DNA from: an uncultured Clostridium sp.
Lineage (GTDB): Bacteria; Bacillota; Clostridia; TANB77; CAG-508
Length of the DNA: 64,000 bases
Reading direction: 5' to 3'
Assembly: GCA_946404215.1 (NCBI GenBank)
Contig: CAMJCT010000001.1
Span: forward strand, 192,031 to 256,030
The notes under the pieces were generated by a model. The model was given only the letters and a program-made list of their open reading frames with translations, was not told the origin of the DNA and did no database searches. Positions 8,643 to 18,047 of this stretch are shown piece by piece. Each line of letters begins with the position of its first letter. Within the stretch, counting starts at the first letter, position 1. A program made the translations under genes and the position numbers.

Positions 8643-9626
8643 TTATTCACTCTTTTTATCTCTTGTCATTAAACTTTTTACACCCTGCTTAGGATCTAAA
8701 TTTTCATAAATCAATTTATATACTGTTTCTACAATAGGCATTTCTATATTATGCATTTTGCTAAGTTCATATGCTACTTCGATATTGTCTATACTCTCTA
8801 TTACCATTCCAACTTCTTTTTTAACTTCTTCCAATGATTTTCCCTGGCAAATTAGTCTTCCTGCTTTTCTATTTCTGCTATGTTCACTTGAGCATGTTAC
8901 TATTAAGTCTCCTAAACCACTTAAACCATAAAAAGTTTCTTTTTCTCCTCCAAGTTCTACTCCTAATCTAGATAGTTCATTTAGTCCTCTCGTTAATAAT
9001 GCAGCAAAAGTATTATCTCCTAGCCCTAGTTCAACGGCTACCCCTGCGCAAAATGCTATTATATTTTTTAATGCTCCTCCTAATTCTACACCTTTAACAT
9101 CTTTAGATGTATATACTCTCATTTTTTCACACATAAATGTATCTTGTACAATACTTAAAATTTCTTCATCTTTAGATGCAATAACTAGAACAGTTGGTAT
9201 TGCTTTAGATACTTCTTCTGCATGACTTGGTCCTGACAATACACCTAATCTTGTTCCAGGTAACTCTTCTGAAATGACTTCATCTAATGTCTTCAAAGAT
9301 TCTTTTTCTAATCCTTTTGAGCATATAATAACAGGTCTGTTTTCTACATACTGTTTGTATTGTTTAAATGTTGCTCTTGTAAATTTTGATGGAGTAACAT
9401 GTAAAATAAATTCACTATCTTTAATAACTTCTTCAAAATTATTAGAACATGTTATATTATTGGGTATTACCACATCTGGTAAGAATTTACATATTCTTTC
9501 TTCATTAATTAGTCTTTTTTCTTCTTCATCAAAAGACCATATTTTTACTTCATTTCCACATCCTGCAAGGTGAATAGCTAGAGCTACACCCCAACTTCCA
9601 CTTCCTATTATCGCTATTTTTCTCAT
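8643..9626 (-). CDS. gpsA: NAD(P)-dependent glycerol-3-phosphate dehydrogenase
   Basis: Reduces dihydroxyacetone phosphate to sn-glycerol-3-phosphate, the start of phospholipid synthesis. 327 aa, usual length. The N-terminal Rossmann motif is GSGSWGVALAIHLA (residues 8-21). The catalytic region carries LKNIIAFCAGVAVELGLGDNTFAALLTRGL with the conserved Lys. GLGDLIVTC and RNRKAGRLI are also typical. It follows plsY, whose product uses the glycerol-3-phosphate made here; der-plsY-gpsA is a common Firmicute gene order. Confidence 0.96.
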   Translation of the reverse strand: MRKIAIIGSGSWGVALAIHLAGCGNEVKIWSFDEEEKRLINEERICKFLPDVVIPNNITCSNNFEEVIKDSEFILHVTPSKFTRATFKQYKQYVENRPVIICSKGLEKESLKTLDEVISEELPGTRLGVLSGPSHAEEVSKAIPTVLVIASKDEEILSIVQDTFMCEKMRVYTSKDVKGVELGGALKNIIAFCAGVAVELGLGDNTFAALLTRGLNELSRLGVELGGEKETFYGLSGLGDLIVTCSSEHSRNRKAGRLICQGKSLEEVKKEVGMVIESIDNIEVAYELSKMHNIEMPIVETVYKLIYENLDPKQGVKSLMTRDKKSE

Positions 9627-9688
9627 TGTATCTATCTCCTCGTCTTACATGTTTATAAGGTTTATTTAGAATACATTTTATAAACATA

Positions 9689-10333
9689 TTATTTATTTTT
9701 AAAACTAATCTTATTTTCTTTTCCGTCTAATAATCTTTTAATATTGCTTCTATGATTATATAAAACTATAATTGCTAAAATTAAACTATATATAAAATAT
9801 ACATTTCCATTCTTTCCTTCTGTTAATACTGTATAATTATTATTTATAAATAAAGTTAATACTGGGAACAATACTGCAGCTGCGCAAGAACCTAACGAAA
9901 CCATTCTAGTCAAAGCCATTAATACTAGTGCAAATACTAAACAAATCAATCCAATTTGCCAATTGCTCATTAGCAAAATTCCAAGAGATGTTGCTACACC
10001 TTTTCCACCTTTAAATTGGAAGAAAACCGGAAATGTATGTCCTAAAACAACTGCAATTCCTGCGATTTGAAGTAACAACTCCTTATTTGAATCACTTATC
10101 ATATTACCTATTATAATAGATATTGCTATTGCAATAATTCCTTTTAAAACATCACAAACTAAAGTAATTGCAGCAGCTTTTTTTCCTACACTTCTTAGCA
10201 TATTAGTACTACCTGCATTACCACTACCTTTTTCTCTTACATCGAATCCTGCAAATTTCTTACTAAATATTACAGAAAAATTTATGCTTCCTATACAATA
10301 AGCTATTATCGCCATTAAAATATATACAACCAT
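9689..10333 (-). CDS. plsY: Glycerol-3-phosphate acyltransferase PlsY
   Basis: Membrane acyltransferase that transfers acyl groups from acyl-phosphate to glycerol-3-phosphate, the first acylation in phospholipid synthesis. 214 aa with about five to seven hydrophobic segments. Conserved loops: GSGNAGSTNMLRSVGK (residues 37-52) and FQFKGGKGVATSLG. Start is ATG 10333, with AAGGAGGAGA directly upstream; a longer frame from 10372 reads only dispersed repeat B and is rejected. The repeat ends 13 nt before the start codon and its edge adjoins the ribosome-binding site. It is followed by gpsA. Confidence 0.95.
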   Translation of the reverse strand: MVVYILMAIIAYCIGSINFSVIFSKKFAGFDVREKGSGNAGSTNMLRSVGKKAAAITLVCDVLKGIIAIAISIIIGNMISDSNKELLLQIAGIAVVLGHTFPVFFQFKGGKGVATSLGILLMSNWQIGLICLVFALVLMALTRMVSLGSCAAAVLFPVLTLFINNNYTVLTEGKNGNVYFIYSLILAIIVLYNHRSNIKRLLDGKENKISFKNK

Positions 10334-10345
10334 ATTCTCTCCTCC

Positions 10346-10394
10346 TTGCCACGGGGACGGTCCTTTTGGCAATAAATTGCCATAGGGACACTCC
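10346..10394. repeat. Dispersed repeat B, copy between der and plsY
   Basis: About 49 bp: TTGCCACGGGGACGGTCC, then TTTTGGCAATAAATTGCCA and TAGGGACACTCC. Inverted TTGCCA/TGGCAA parts can fold. A second copy lies inverted at 23458-23505. Such GGGGACGG...GGGACACTCC units resemble ends of IS200/Y1-type elements (inference). Confidence 0.85.
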
Positions 10395-10426
10395 TTAGCA
10401 TTTACTATTATCTTCTTTGTTTAATT

Positions 10427-11780
10427 CTATGTTTCTTGCCAATTCTGTATATCTCCCTTAGAATCATTTTTCTCTCTTATTATAGTCCTTATTGGCGTTC
10501 CTTCTAGACCAAATTCTTTTCTTATCTGATTAACTAAATATCTTTCATATGAAAAATGAAACAATTCCTTACTATTTACAAATATAACAAATGTTGGTGG
10601 CTTAGTTGAAACTTGAGTACCATAAAAGATTTTTAATCTTTTACCTTTATCTGTAGGTGGTTGGACCATTGCTATTGCTTCATTTATTACCTGGTTTAAA
10701 ATTGATGTTGAAATTCTCATACTATTTTGTTCTGCAACATGATTTATTAAATCGAATAATTTATTAACTCTCTGACCTGTTTTTGCTGATATAAATATTA
10801 TTGGTGCATATGCTAAATATTTAAGTTTATCATATACATCTTTTTTATACTGTTCAAGAGTTCCTGTTTCTTTTTCTATGGCATCCCACTTATTTACAAC
10901 TATTATTACTCCTTTGCCAGCTTCATGTGCTTCTCCTGCAATTTTTGCATCTTGCTCTGTTACACCCTCTGTTGCATCTACCAACATTAGACATACATCT
11001 GCTCTTTCTATTGCAAGCAATGTTCTCATTATACTGAATTTTTCTATTGATTCTTTTACTTTGCTTTTTCTTCTTATTCCCGCTGTGTCTATTAATACAT
11101 ATTTGCCAAATTCATTTTTAAACTCTGTATCTATTGCATCTCGAGTAGTACCTGCAATATCGCTTACAATACTTCTATTTTCTCCAATTATTTTGTTTAT
11201 TAATGAAGATTTTCCTACATTTGGCTTTCCTATAACTGCGACTTTTATTTCGTTTATTTCATCTTCGCATTCTTGTTTTTCAGGAAAACTTTCATATATT
11301 TTGTCTAGTACATCTCCTATTCCTATTGCATTAGTAGCAGAAATTGGATATGGCTCTCCGTAATCCTAGATTGTAAAATTCATAAACTTCTAAGCTATCC
11401 TTTTCATAATTATCTGCCTTATTACATACTAAAACAATTGGCTTCCCAGATTTTTTTAGCATAAGAGCAATCTCTTTATCTGCTGCAGTTACACCCTGTT
11501 TTATATCTGTTAAGAAAATTATAACATTTGCCATAGCCATTGCGAGATTTGCTTGTTCTCTCATTTGAGATAAAATTATGTCTTCTGAATCTGGTTCAAT
11601 TCCACCAGTGTCTACTAAAGTAAAATTTTTTCCTCTCCAGTTTGTCTCTGCATATACTCTATCTCTTGTTACTCCTGGTGTATCTTGCACTATTGAAATT
11701 CTCTTACCTGCTAAATAATTAAAAAATGTTGATTTCCCAACATTGGGTTTTCCTATAATTGCTACAATTGGTTTTGACAT
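10427..11780 (-). CDS. der: GTPase Der (EngA), with in-frame CGG / +1 frameshift
   Basis: Double-GTPase needed for 50S ribosome assembly; essential in the bacteria studied. From ATG 11780 the first G domain shows [22 protein letters not shown] and NKAD. Codon 141 (11360-11358) is CGG; unshifted reading ends after eight more codons in a non-homologous tail. Skipping the C gives [18 protein letters not shown], the conserved linker start, and then a complete second G domain ([15 protein letters not shown] with CGA as Arg, DTAGIRR, NKWD) and KH-like C-terminus to 10427. The joined protein is 450 aa, near normal. Because Der is core machinery, a dead gene is unlikely unless there is a second copy or a sequence error. 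Confidence 0.92.
11358..11360 (-). other. In-frame CGG, +1 frameshift site in der
   Basis: Context GGA TTA CGG AGA GCC. Skipping the C gives GGA TTA GGA GAG CCA TAT, i.e. GLGEPYP. P-site codon TTA, next base A. AGGA lies 4-5 nt upstream. Confidence 0.87.
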
Positions 11781-11973
11781 TTTCTTTTTTGGTATGCATG
11801 TGACTTCATTTATTATACTGTCACTAACCTTTCTCCTTTCTATATATTTTTTATCTTAAAGCTTTGTATTATTACATATACATTTTGACAAATATAGTAT
11901 AACATAACAATATTTAAAAAATCAATTATTTTTATACTCTCTTTCAATATTTTATTTTAAATATGCTACTGTT

Positions 11974-12013
11974 AAGGGCTTTACGAAATTCTTTAAATCT
12001 CGTAAAGCCCCTT
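11974..12013 (-). terminator. Hairpin downstream of pyk
   Basis: Perfect 11-bp stem GGGCTTTACGA / TCGTAAAGCCC with a loop of about 13 nt, 33 nt after the pyk stop. The following U-run is poor, so it may be a weak or assisted terminator. The gap up to der (11781-12042) holds no gene that I can see. Confidence 0.6.
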
Positions 12014-12042
12014 GTATTGTAATTCTAGTTATTATAAATAAC

Positions 12043-13479
12043 TTATATTTTTGCTATTGCTCCTATAATTTTACTTTCTTCAACTGCTGATAACCATTTA
12101 GCACCACCTGCAACAACAACTGTATCGCCTTTTTCTAATATACCTTTTACTTTTAATTTTTCTATTCCTACTTCTATTGTTTTATCAATTGTTTCTTGCT
12201 TTTCTATAAATATAGGTGTTACATTCCATGCAATTGCTAATTGATTAAATGTTCTTCTATTATCTGTTATAGCTAATATTGGGCAACCTGCTCCAAATCC
12301 TGCTAAATTTCTTGCTGTATCTCCAGAATGTGTATAGCATACAATTGCATCTGCTTCCATGTTCATAGCTGTTACACATGTAGAATATGCAATTTTGTTT
12401 TCTACATTTGCTAAATCAATTTTATCGTTTTCTCTAAATCTCTTCCAATAGTCTATTTCTGGTTCTACTCTATTTGCAATTTTAACCATTGTTTTAACAC
12501 ATTCTACAGGATATTTACCCATTGCACATTCTCCAGAAAGCATTACTGCACTTGTTCTGTCATATATTGCATTTGCAACGTCACTTGCTTCTGCTCTTGT
12601 TGGTAATGGATTAAAAGTCATAGATTCTAACATCTGTGTTGCTGTTATAGCTGGCTTATTAGCTCTGTTTGATAATTTTATAAATTTCTTTTGCATAACT
12701 GGTGGTTCAGTAAAATCTGTTTCTGTTGCCATATCTCCACGAGCAATCATTTGAACATCTGCATTTTCAACGATTTCTTCCATATGCTCTAGTCCTTCAA
12801 CATTTTCTACCTTTGTTATAATTTTTATGTCTTTTCCACCATTTTCGTCTAATACTTTTCTAACTTGGTCTATATCATCTTTATTTCTTGTAAATGACAT
12901 TGCAACATAGTCATAATCATGTTTACAAGCTGTTATTAAGTCATCTATATCTTTTTGCTTTAATGCTGGAAGTCTTACTGCTGTTCCTGGTAAATTCATA
13001 GTTTTTCTACTTCCTAAACCATTTCCATGCACTACTGTACAAACTATATCTTTATCTACAATTTCATCTACTACTAATTCAATAGCACCATCATCAATTA
13101 ATATTTTTGAACCTGGTTTTATATCTTTATACAATTCTTTGTAAGATACAGATACCTTGTCTTTATCTCCTATAATATCTTCATTTACCAATGTAAACTT
13201 TTGTCCGTCTTCTAGTTTTATCTTATCATTTTTTCCAGTAACTAACATTCCTGTTCTAATTTCTGGTCCTTGCATGTCAAGAAGTAATGCTATTGGTAAA
13301 TCTAATTCTTTTCTTAATCTTATGATTGTTTCTGTTTTTTCTGATTGTTCATCCCAACTTCCGTGTGAATAATTAATTCTTGTTACATTAAGCCCTGCTT
13401 CGAATAATTCTTCCAATCTGTTTTCACTAGCTGGTCCTATTGTTCCTACTATTTTTGTTTTTCTTAAATTTGCTTTCAT
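12043..13479 (-). CDS. pyk: Pyruvate kinase
   Basis: Last step of glycolysis: PEP + ADP to pyruvate + ATP. ATG 13479 follows AGGGAGG; the upstream frame from 13506 begins in the leader and is rejected. 478 aa, the short form without the extra C-terminal PEP-utiliser domain of Bacillus PykA. Features: RINYSHG near residue 35, MQGPEIRTG, KVENVEGLE, ARGDMATE, TQMLESM, AEASDVANAIYDRTSAVMLSGE and the C-terminal allosteric domain (YTHSGDTARNLAG). It is monocistronic, with its own promoter and a hairpin at the end. Confidence 0.97.
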   Translation of the reverse strand: MKANLRKTKIVGTIGPASENRLEELFEAGLNVTRINYSHGSWDEQSEKTETIIRLRKELDLPIALLLDMQGPEIRTGMLVTGKNDKIKLEDGQKFTLVNEDIIGDKDKVSVSYKELYKDIKPGSKILIDDGAIELVVDEIVDKDIVCTVVHGNGLGSRKTMNLPGTAVRLPALKQKDIDDLITACKHDYDYVAMSFTRNKDDIDQVRKVLDENGGKDIKIITKVENVEGLEHMEEIVENADVQMIARGDMATETDFTEPPVMQKKFIKLSNRANKPAITATQMLESMTFNPLPTRAEASDVANAIYDRTSAVMLSGECAMGKYPVECVKTMVKIANRVEPEIDYWKRFRENDKIDLANVENKIAYSTCVTAMNMEADAIVCYTHSGDTARNLAGFGAGCPILAITDNRRTFNQLAIAWNVTPIFIEKQETIDKTIEVGIEKLKVKGILEKGDTVVVAGGAKWLSAVEESKIIGAIAKI

Positions 13480-13511
13480 TTTATTATTCCTCCCTTTTTC
13501 AAACAAGTATT

Positions 13512-13541
13512 ATTATATCACACTTATTCTATAAAATTCAA
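13512..13541 (-). promoter_or_regulatory. pyk promoter (TTGAAT-18-TATAAT)
   Basis: -35 TTGAAT at 13541-13536, 18-nt spacer, -10 TATAAT at 13517-13512 preceded by TGA. Start of pyk is 33 nt further. Region 13545-13680 further upstream shows no gene or riboswitch that I recognise. Confidence 0.75.
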
Positions 13542-13683
13542 CATTTTTTTGATTTTTATACCAATTTTTGTACCAATTAAGTTACTTTTTAATTGTTTTG
13601 CACTAATAACCCGGTAAAACCTAAGTGATATTAATAATTTGATTCCGTTCCTCAGCTACCCTACATAGCGTTTAAGGATAAGT

Positions 13684-13737
13684 AAAAATAAAACCTTAGC
13701 TCTACCCTAAAACAGGGTCCTCCAAGGTTTTATTTTT
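13684..13737. terminator. Long bidirectional hairpin terminator
   Basis: A 14-bp perfect outer stem AAAAATAAAACCTT / AAGGTTTTATTTTT with an inner ACCCT/AGGGT pairing, and A/T runs on both sides. It lies just after the stop of the 13.75 kb glycosyltransferase and would end that operon before pyk. Confidence 0.8.
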
Positions 13738-13749
13738 ATAAATATTTTT

Positions 13750-14616
13750 CTATTTCTTGTCCATTATTTGCTTTAATAAAACTGCCAAAAGTCCAAGTGC
13801 AAAAACTATAATAGAAACAAGGATACCTCCCATACCAAAAATATATCCTGCTTTTATATTTAAAAAATGTGAAAACATGAAGCCACATATCGATAATGCT
13901 ATACATAAAAAACTTAAAAGAGTATATATTTTTAACGGATTATAATAGATTCCTGATTCTAATATATATCTCATTGATATTAGTGAATCTTTAAATATTT
14001 TGACCTTTGATTTTCCAACTCTTTTATTATATGGTATATCAATGTAACATACAAAATGATTATTCATTATATATGCTAAAGTCTGTGAAGTTGTAAAACT
14101 AAAAGTATCGCATAATCTTGGAAAATACTTTATTACTGTCGTTTTATCAAATACTCTTAACCCAGAATTTATATCTTTTATTTTTTTTCCAGATACATAT
14201 TCAACAAATAGCTTTAGTAACTTTCTTAATGCATTTTTTTGAATTGATTCTTTATAATATTTTCCTGTTCTTGCTGCAACAACAAGGTCATACCCTTTTT
14301 CTTTAATTTTGAGCATTTCTGGAACAATTGAAAATGGATAACTTGAATCTGCGTCTATTATTACTATTGTTTCATATTTTGAATTTAAAATTCCTTTTTT
14401 TAATGAATATCCATATCCCATATTATGTGGATTATTTAGTATTATTACATTTTTCTTTATAGCTTCTTCCTGCGTATTATCTGTTGACCCATCATTAATT
14501 ACAATAATTTCTGAGTCTTCGTAAATGTTATTTTGTTTCATAACATTTGTTATTTCATCAATTGTCTTGCCTATGGATTTTTCTTCATTATATGCAGGAA
14601 TTATTACTGAAATCAT
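13750..14616 (-). CDS. GT2 glycosyltransferase, polyprenyl-phosphate type, with two C-terminal TM helices
   Basis: 288 aa GT-A-fold family 2 transferase of the dolichyl-phosphate mannose synthase / GtrB kind, probably loading a sugar onto a polyprenyl phosphate. Motifs: VIIPAYNEEKSIG (residues 4-16), VINDGSTDNT, IIDADSSYP (the DxD region), INSGLRVF, and the basic KVKIFKDS before the membrane. Two hydrophobic segments at about 226-248 and 256-280. It ends just before a strong terminator and lies downstream of the pilin-like gene; with the 16-22 kb genes it belongs to a surface-glycan group. The exact sugar is unknown. Confidence 0.85.
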   Translation of the reverse strand: MISVIIPAYNEEKSIGKTIDEITNVMKQNNIYEDSEIIVINDGSTDNTQEEAIKKNVIILNNPHNMGYGYSLKKGILNSKYETIVIIDADSSYPFSIVPEMLKIKEKGYDLVVAARTGKYYKESIQKNALRKLLKLFVEYVSGKKIKDINSGLRVFDKTTVIKYFPRLCDTFSFTTSQTLAYIMNNHFVCYIDIPYNKRVGKSKVKIFKDSLISMRYILESGIYYNPLKIYTLLSFLCIALSICGFMFSHFLNIKAGYIFGMGGILVSIIVFALGLLAVLLKQIMDKK

Positions 14617-14669
14617 TAGTTTATCACTTCCAACTTTTTTTATATCTTTATTTATTCTGCTAAATTCTC

Positions 14670-15923
14670 TTATTCATCATAATAAGCAGGTTCACCAAAT
14701 GCTGCTTCATAGGCCTGATTTATTTTGTTACCATAACTAACTTGGTAAGAAGCATCTAAAGGTAATTCAACATTTAACCACTCCCATTGTTCTTGTTTTC
14801 CTTCAAAATATACATTTTGTAAATTATTACAGTTATCTAGGCTAAATTGTCCAGGATTATACATTGAGCATGGTAGTCTTAATGTTCGAATAGAATGGTT
14901 GTTGTAGAACCAAGTTCCTTTAATAGAAGTAACACCTTCTGGGACGACAACCTCAGATTGAAATGTATGTATACTATCAGAAATATCCCAGAATGTATAT
15001 TCAAGAGGGCGTTCATCATCAGTTTCTGGCTTATTTAAATCAACTTGTTTTATCAAATACCAAGAACCATTTTCATCTATCTCACCATCTATATTTAATT
15101 TGACCTTATAAGGTATTACCAATTTTGAAAATCTTTTCTTCATACCTATAACATATGGGTCATTATCATACATGCTTTGATTTTCAAGTGCTACCATACT
15201 ATCACTTCCAGATAAATCTTCATCTTTATATATATTATCTACGTTAAACCCTGTAATATATGCTATACCCATATTCTCTTCAGAATTACCAGTTGATGCT
15301 ATGTTGTATGATTTTTTTAATCCTCCTATATTCCCATTCAAATCTGCAACTTGTGCTAACATTTTGAAATCTTTAAAATTACTTGCCTGTTGAATAATTT
15401 GATATTGGAATATATCTGAGTCTATTTCATTCTCTGATGTTACATAATTACCATAAGCTACTTCTAGTTCGTTTTCATTTTCATTTCCATTTCCATTTCC
15501 AGAATCTTCATATGTGGTATTTAGGCTATCCCAAACAATTTCGCCTCCTTCATCTATGGTTCCCCTTGTTGCTATCTTTCCTCCTTTTGTTAATACAATA
15601 TTGTTACCATCTGTTAAAATTTTATAACCATATGCATCCTTTCCATTTAAATTGTCTGATATATATTCAGCTAAAGTGTCTGATGGATTTTCTTGAATAC
15701 GGTAATCTATTCCGAATTCTGTCACATATAATTCTGTTCTTTCTCTAGCCGCTCCTATATCAGATTTATCTTTTGCATCTGAAGTTTTTTCTAGCAATCC
15801 ATTATTTCCTGTTAATGTACTTATTGCTACTCCTGCTAGTATTAGAAGCACAATTATAGTAATAACCAGTGCTATTAGAGTAATTCCTTTGTTTGTTATT
15901 TTTTTCTTTTCTTTAAATTCCAT
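14670..15923 (-). CDS. Prepilin-like surface protein with BspA-type leucine-rich repeat
   Basis: 417 aa. Type IV pilin-like N-terminus: charged leader MEFKEKKKITNKG, then ITLIALVITIIVLLILAGVAI, a class III signal peptide with the cleavage Gly at about 13. The body is acidic and Gly/Asn-rich in places (GNGNGNENENE). Near the C-terminus (about 325-385) are BspA-like LRR_5 strands (VTSIKGTWFYNNHSIRTLRLP, CNNLQNVYFEG). Start ATG 15923 follows AAAGGAGG, with its own promoter upstream. Probably an exported pseudopilin-type adhesin. No pilin peptidase or assembly ATPase is in the window, so machinery must be elsewhere. Such proteins are abundant in gut Clostridia. Confidence 0.75.
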   Translation of the reverse strand: MEFKEKKKITNKGITLIALVITIIVLLILAGVAISTLTGNNGLLEKTSDAKDKSDIGAARERTELYVTEFGIDYRIQENPSDTLAEYISDNLNGKDAYGYKILTDGNNIVLTKGGKIATRGTIDEGGEIVWDSLNTTYEDSGNGNGNENENELEVAYGNYVTSENEIDSDIFQYQIIQQASNFKDFKMLAQVADLNGNIGGLKKSYNIASTGNSEENMGIAYITGFNVDNIYKDEDLSGSDSMVALENQSMYDNDPYVIGMKKRFSKLVIPYKVKLNIDGEIDENGSWYLIKQVDLNKPETDDERPLEYTFWDISDSIHTFQSEVVVPEGVTSIKGTWFYNNHSIRTLRLPCSMYNPGQFSLDNCNNLQNVYFEGKQEQWEWLNVELPLDASYQVSYGNKINQAYEAAFGEPAYYDE

Positions 15924-15996
15924 AAATTTAAATTTCCTCCTTTGATTTATATAATATTACATTCTCTTTTTACTACATTTATGAGTATGCATTTAC

Positions 15997-16024
15997 ATTG
16001 TATCACTATATTATAAAAAATCAA
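15997..16024 (-). promoter_or_regulatory. Promoter of the prepilin-like gene (TTGATT-16-TACAAT)
   Basis: -35 TTGATT at 16024-16019, 16-nt spacer, -10 TACAAT at 16002-15997, about 70 nt before the start codon. Confidence 0.55.
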
Positions 16025-16122
16025 GTAAATTTATTCTTTTTATAAAACTATTTGTTTTTTTATAAAACCTTATATTTCTACAATAATTTTTGATTACTAA
16101 ATACACATATTATCTTGCTTAT

Positions 16123-18036
16123 TTAGATTCTTTCAATCTCCTCTAATATTCTTTTACAATTATTTTTGTCTCTTATCTCAAAGAAATTGTTCATTCTTTG
16201 TAAATATTTTTCTTCAGGTACAAAAGAATTTCTTAAATAATATTCAACTTTGTCAACAACGTATTTTTCATCTTTCAATACTTCACCAAAACCATCCTCT
16301 TCATAGGAAAAAAAACCTTCATTTAATTGTTTTTCTCTATACATTTCTAAATCAAATTGATAATAGATAATTGGTCTTTTCCTATATGCAATATCCATAG
16401 AAATACTTGAATAATCTGTTATTAATAAATCTGCGTTATTTAACAGTTCTTGAATATCAACCTCTTCATTATGGTACACACCAACATTTCCAAAGGAAAT
16501 ATTTTTATTTATTTTAAATTTTTTCATATTTTTATGTAATATTAGTTTTAATTTAATATTTTCTTTTTCTAGGAGTTTTATAAAATCATTATTATTTATT
16601 AATTTATAATAATTTTCCATAAATTGTTCAAAACTATGCTGGTTATTTATCCATGCTCTCCATGTTGGGGCAACTAATATTAATTTTGTTTTTTCTTCTT
16701 TTTCCATTTTTAGATTATCATATCTTGCTAATCCTGTATATACAACGTTCTGTGGTGGGTACCCAAAGTTTTTTCTGATATATTCATATTCTCTCTTAGC
16801 ACCGCAAGTTATAATTCTGAACTTTGCCCTTTTATAATAAAATGCCTTACAGTCATTTAGCATAATTCCATGTTGTAAAAAAATCCTTTTATTTTTAAAA
16901 AAAATATATTTATGAAGAATATAAAAAATTGCTGGGGATGGGCTTGCATATTTTTGCGTAATTATAATTTTTTTTGCGTTCAAATAATATACCCAATGCT
17001 TCAAGCTCCTATGTTGTATAACTTTTTCATATTTTTCTATTTTCTTATAATCTTTTGATTTTTTATTAATTATATAGTAGCAATTAATATCCTTTCTTTT
17101 CTCCATTATATATTTGTAAAAAACATATCCATTATCACATGCTTCATCAGGATTTTCTTCTATAATCCATACATCTCTACAAAAAGGCTTAGCTAAAAAA
17201 CTTATTATTATAATAAACGGAAATACAATTATATCTAATATCGTACACACATCTAAAAGTCTTATTATTTCTTTTATCCTTTTAATTCTTACATTAGGCA
17301 TACTTCTTATAAGTGAACTTTTAATATGTTCAAGAATATTTATACATTTATTTATAAAGCTAATATTATATCTTTTATATAAATTCCACAATCGTATAGT
17401 ATTTATTATCTTGTTTGAAGAAAGAGAGTTTTTTCTAACACAGTATTTTGAAAGATATTCTTGAAATCCATATGCTTTAATTCCACTATTTAATATCTTT
17501 AGATACATTGCCACATCTTCACATGTTTTCATGTCTGGCATTTTAATCATTTTTTTGTCTATTTTTTCAATATTTAGAATAACAGTGGAAACCTGAATTA
17601 TTGCATCTTTTAATACATAATTAAAATCTATTATTTTAGGTGCATTAACTCTGCCTATAATTCTTCCATGTTTATCTATTCTTTCATATAAAGAAAAACA
17701 AAAACAAATATCCTTCTCTTCCATAAAAGTTAATTGTTTTTCCAATTTGTCTTTTTTCCAGACATCATCAGAATCAATAAATGCAATGTACTTTCCTTTT
17801 GCTATATCTATAGCTTTATTTCTTGCATATGCTGCACCTAGGTTTTTATTATTTTTTATTATTATAAAATTATCTTTTTTTAATTTTTCAACTATTTTCA
17901 AGCTATTATCTCTTGAGCAATCATCTACTATTATTAGTTCCCAATCAGTAAATGTTTGGCCTATTATACTTTTTATAGTTCTTTCTATGTACTTTTCACT
18001 GTTGTATACAGGTAAAATTATACTAACTTTTGGCAT
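16123..18036 (-). CDS. Fusion: GT2 glycosyltransferase + CDP-glycerol glycerophosphotransferase
   Basis: 637 aa with two catalytic units. Residues 1-210 are a GT-A family 2 transferase (VSIILPVYNSEKYIERTIKS, VDDCSRDNS, AFIDSDDVW with the DxD). Residues about 270-290 are hydrophobic. Residues about 290-637 are a TagB/TagF-like polyol-phosphate transferase: ENPDEACDNGYVFYKYI, FLQHGIM (catalytic His), VVYTGLARYDNL, LLITDYSSISMDIAYRKRPIIYY. It probably adds a sugar and then a glycerol-phosphate to a cell-surface polymer. It is 11 nt downstream of the polymerase/ligase gene, in one operon. The acceptor is not known. Confidence 0.85.
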   Translation of the reverse strand: MPKVSIILPVYNSEKYIERTIKSIIGQTFTDWELIIVDDCSRDNSLKIVEKLKKDNFIIIKNNKNLGAAYARNKAIDIAKGKYIAFIDSDDVWKKDKLEKQLTFMEEKDICFCFSLYERIDKHGRIIGRVNAPKIIDFNYVLKDAIIQVSTVILNIEKIDKKMIKMPDMKTCEDVAMYLKILNSGIKAYGFQEYLSKYCVRKNSLSSNKIINTIRLWNLYKRYNISFINKCINILEHIKSSLIRSMPNVRIKRIKEIIRLLDVCTILDIIVFPFIIIISFLAKPFCRDVWIIEENPDEACDNGYVFYKYIMEKRKDINCYYIINKKSKDYKKIEKYEKVIQHRSLKHWVYYLNAKKIIITQKYASPSPAIFYILHKYIFFKNKRIFLQHGIMLNDCKAFYYKRAKFRIITCGAKREYEYIRKNFGYPPQNVVYTGLARYDNLKMEKEEKTKLILVAPTWRAWINNQHSFEQFMENYYKLINNNDFIKLLEKENIKLKLILHKNMKKFKINKNISFGNVGVYHNEEVDIQELLNNADLLITDYSSISMDIAYRKRPIIYYQFDLEMYREKQLNEGFFSYEEDGFGEVLKDEKYVVDKVEYYLRNSFVPEEKYLQRMNNFFEIRDKNNCKRILEEIERI

Positions 18037-18047
18037 TTTTGTTTTCC

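Noticed and set aside
11781..11900. Short ORF before der (GTG after AAAGGAG)
   Set aside because: It stops after three codons.
13545..13680. Riboswitch or small RNA upstream of pyk
   Set aside because: No known aptamer motif could be recognised; the hairpin at 13684-13737 is a terminator of the upstream gene.
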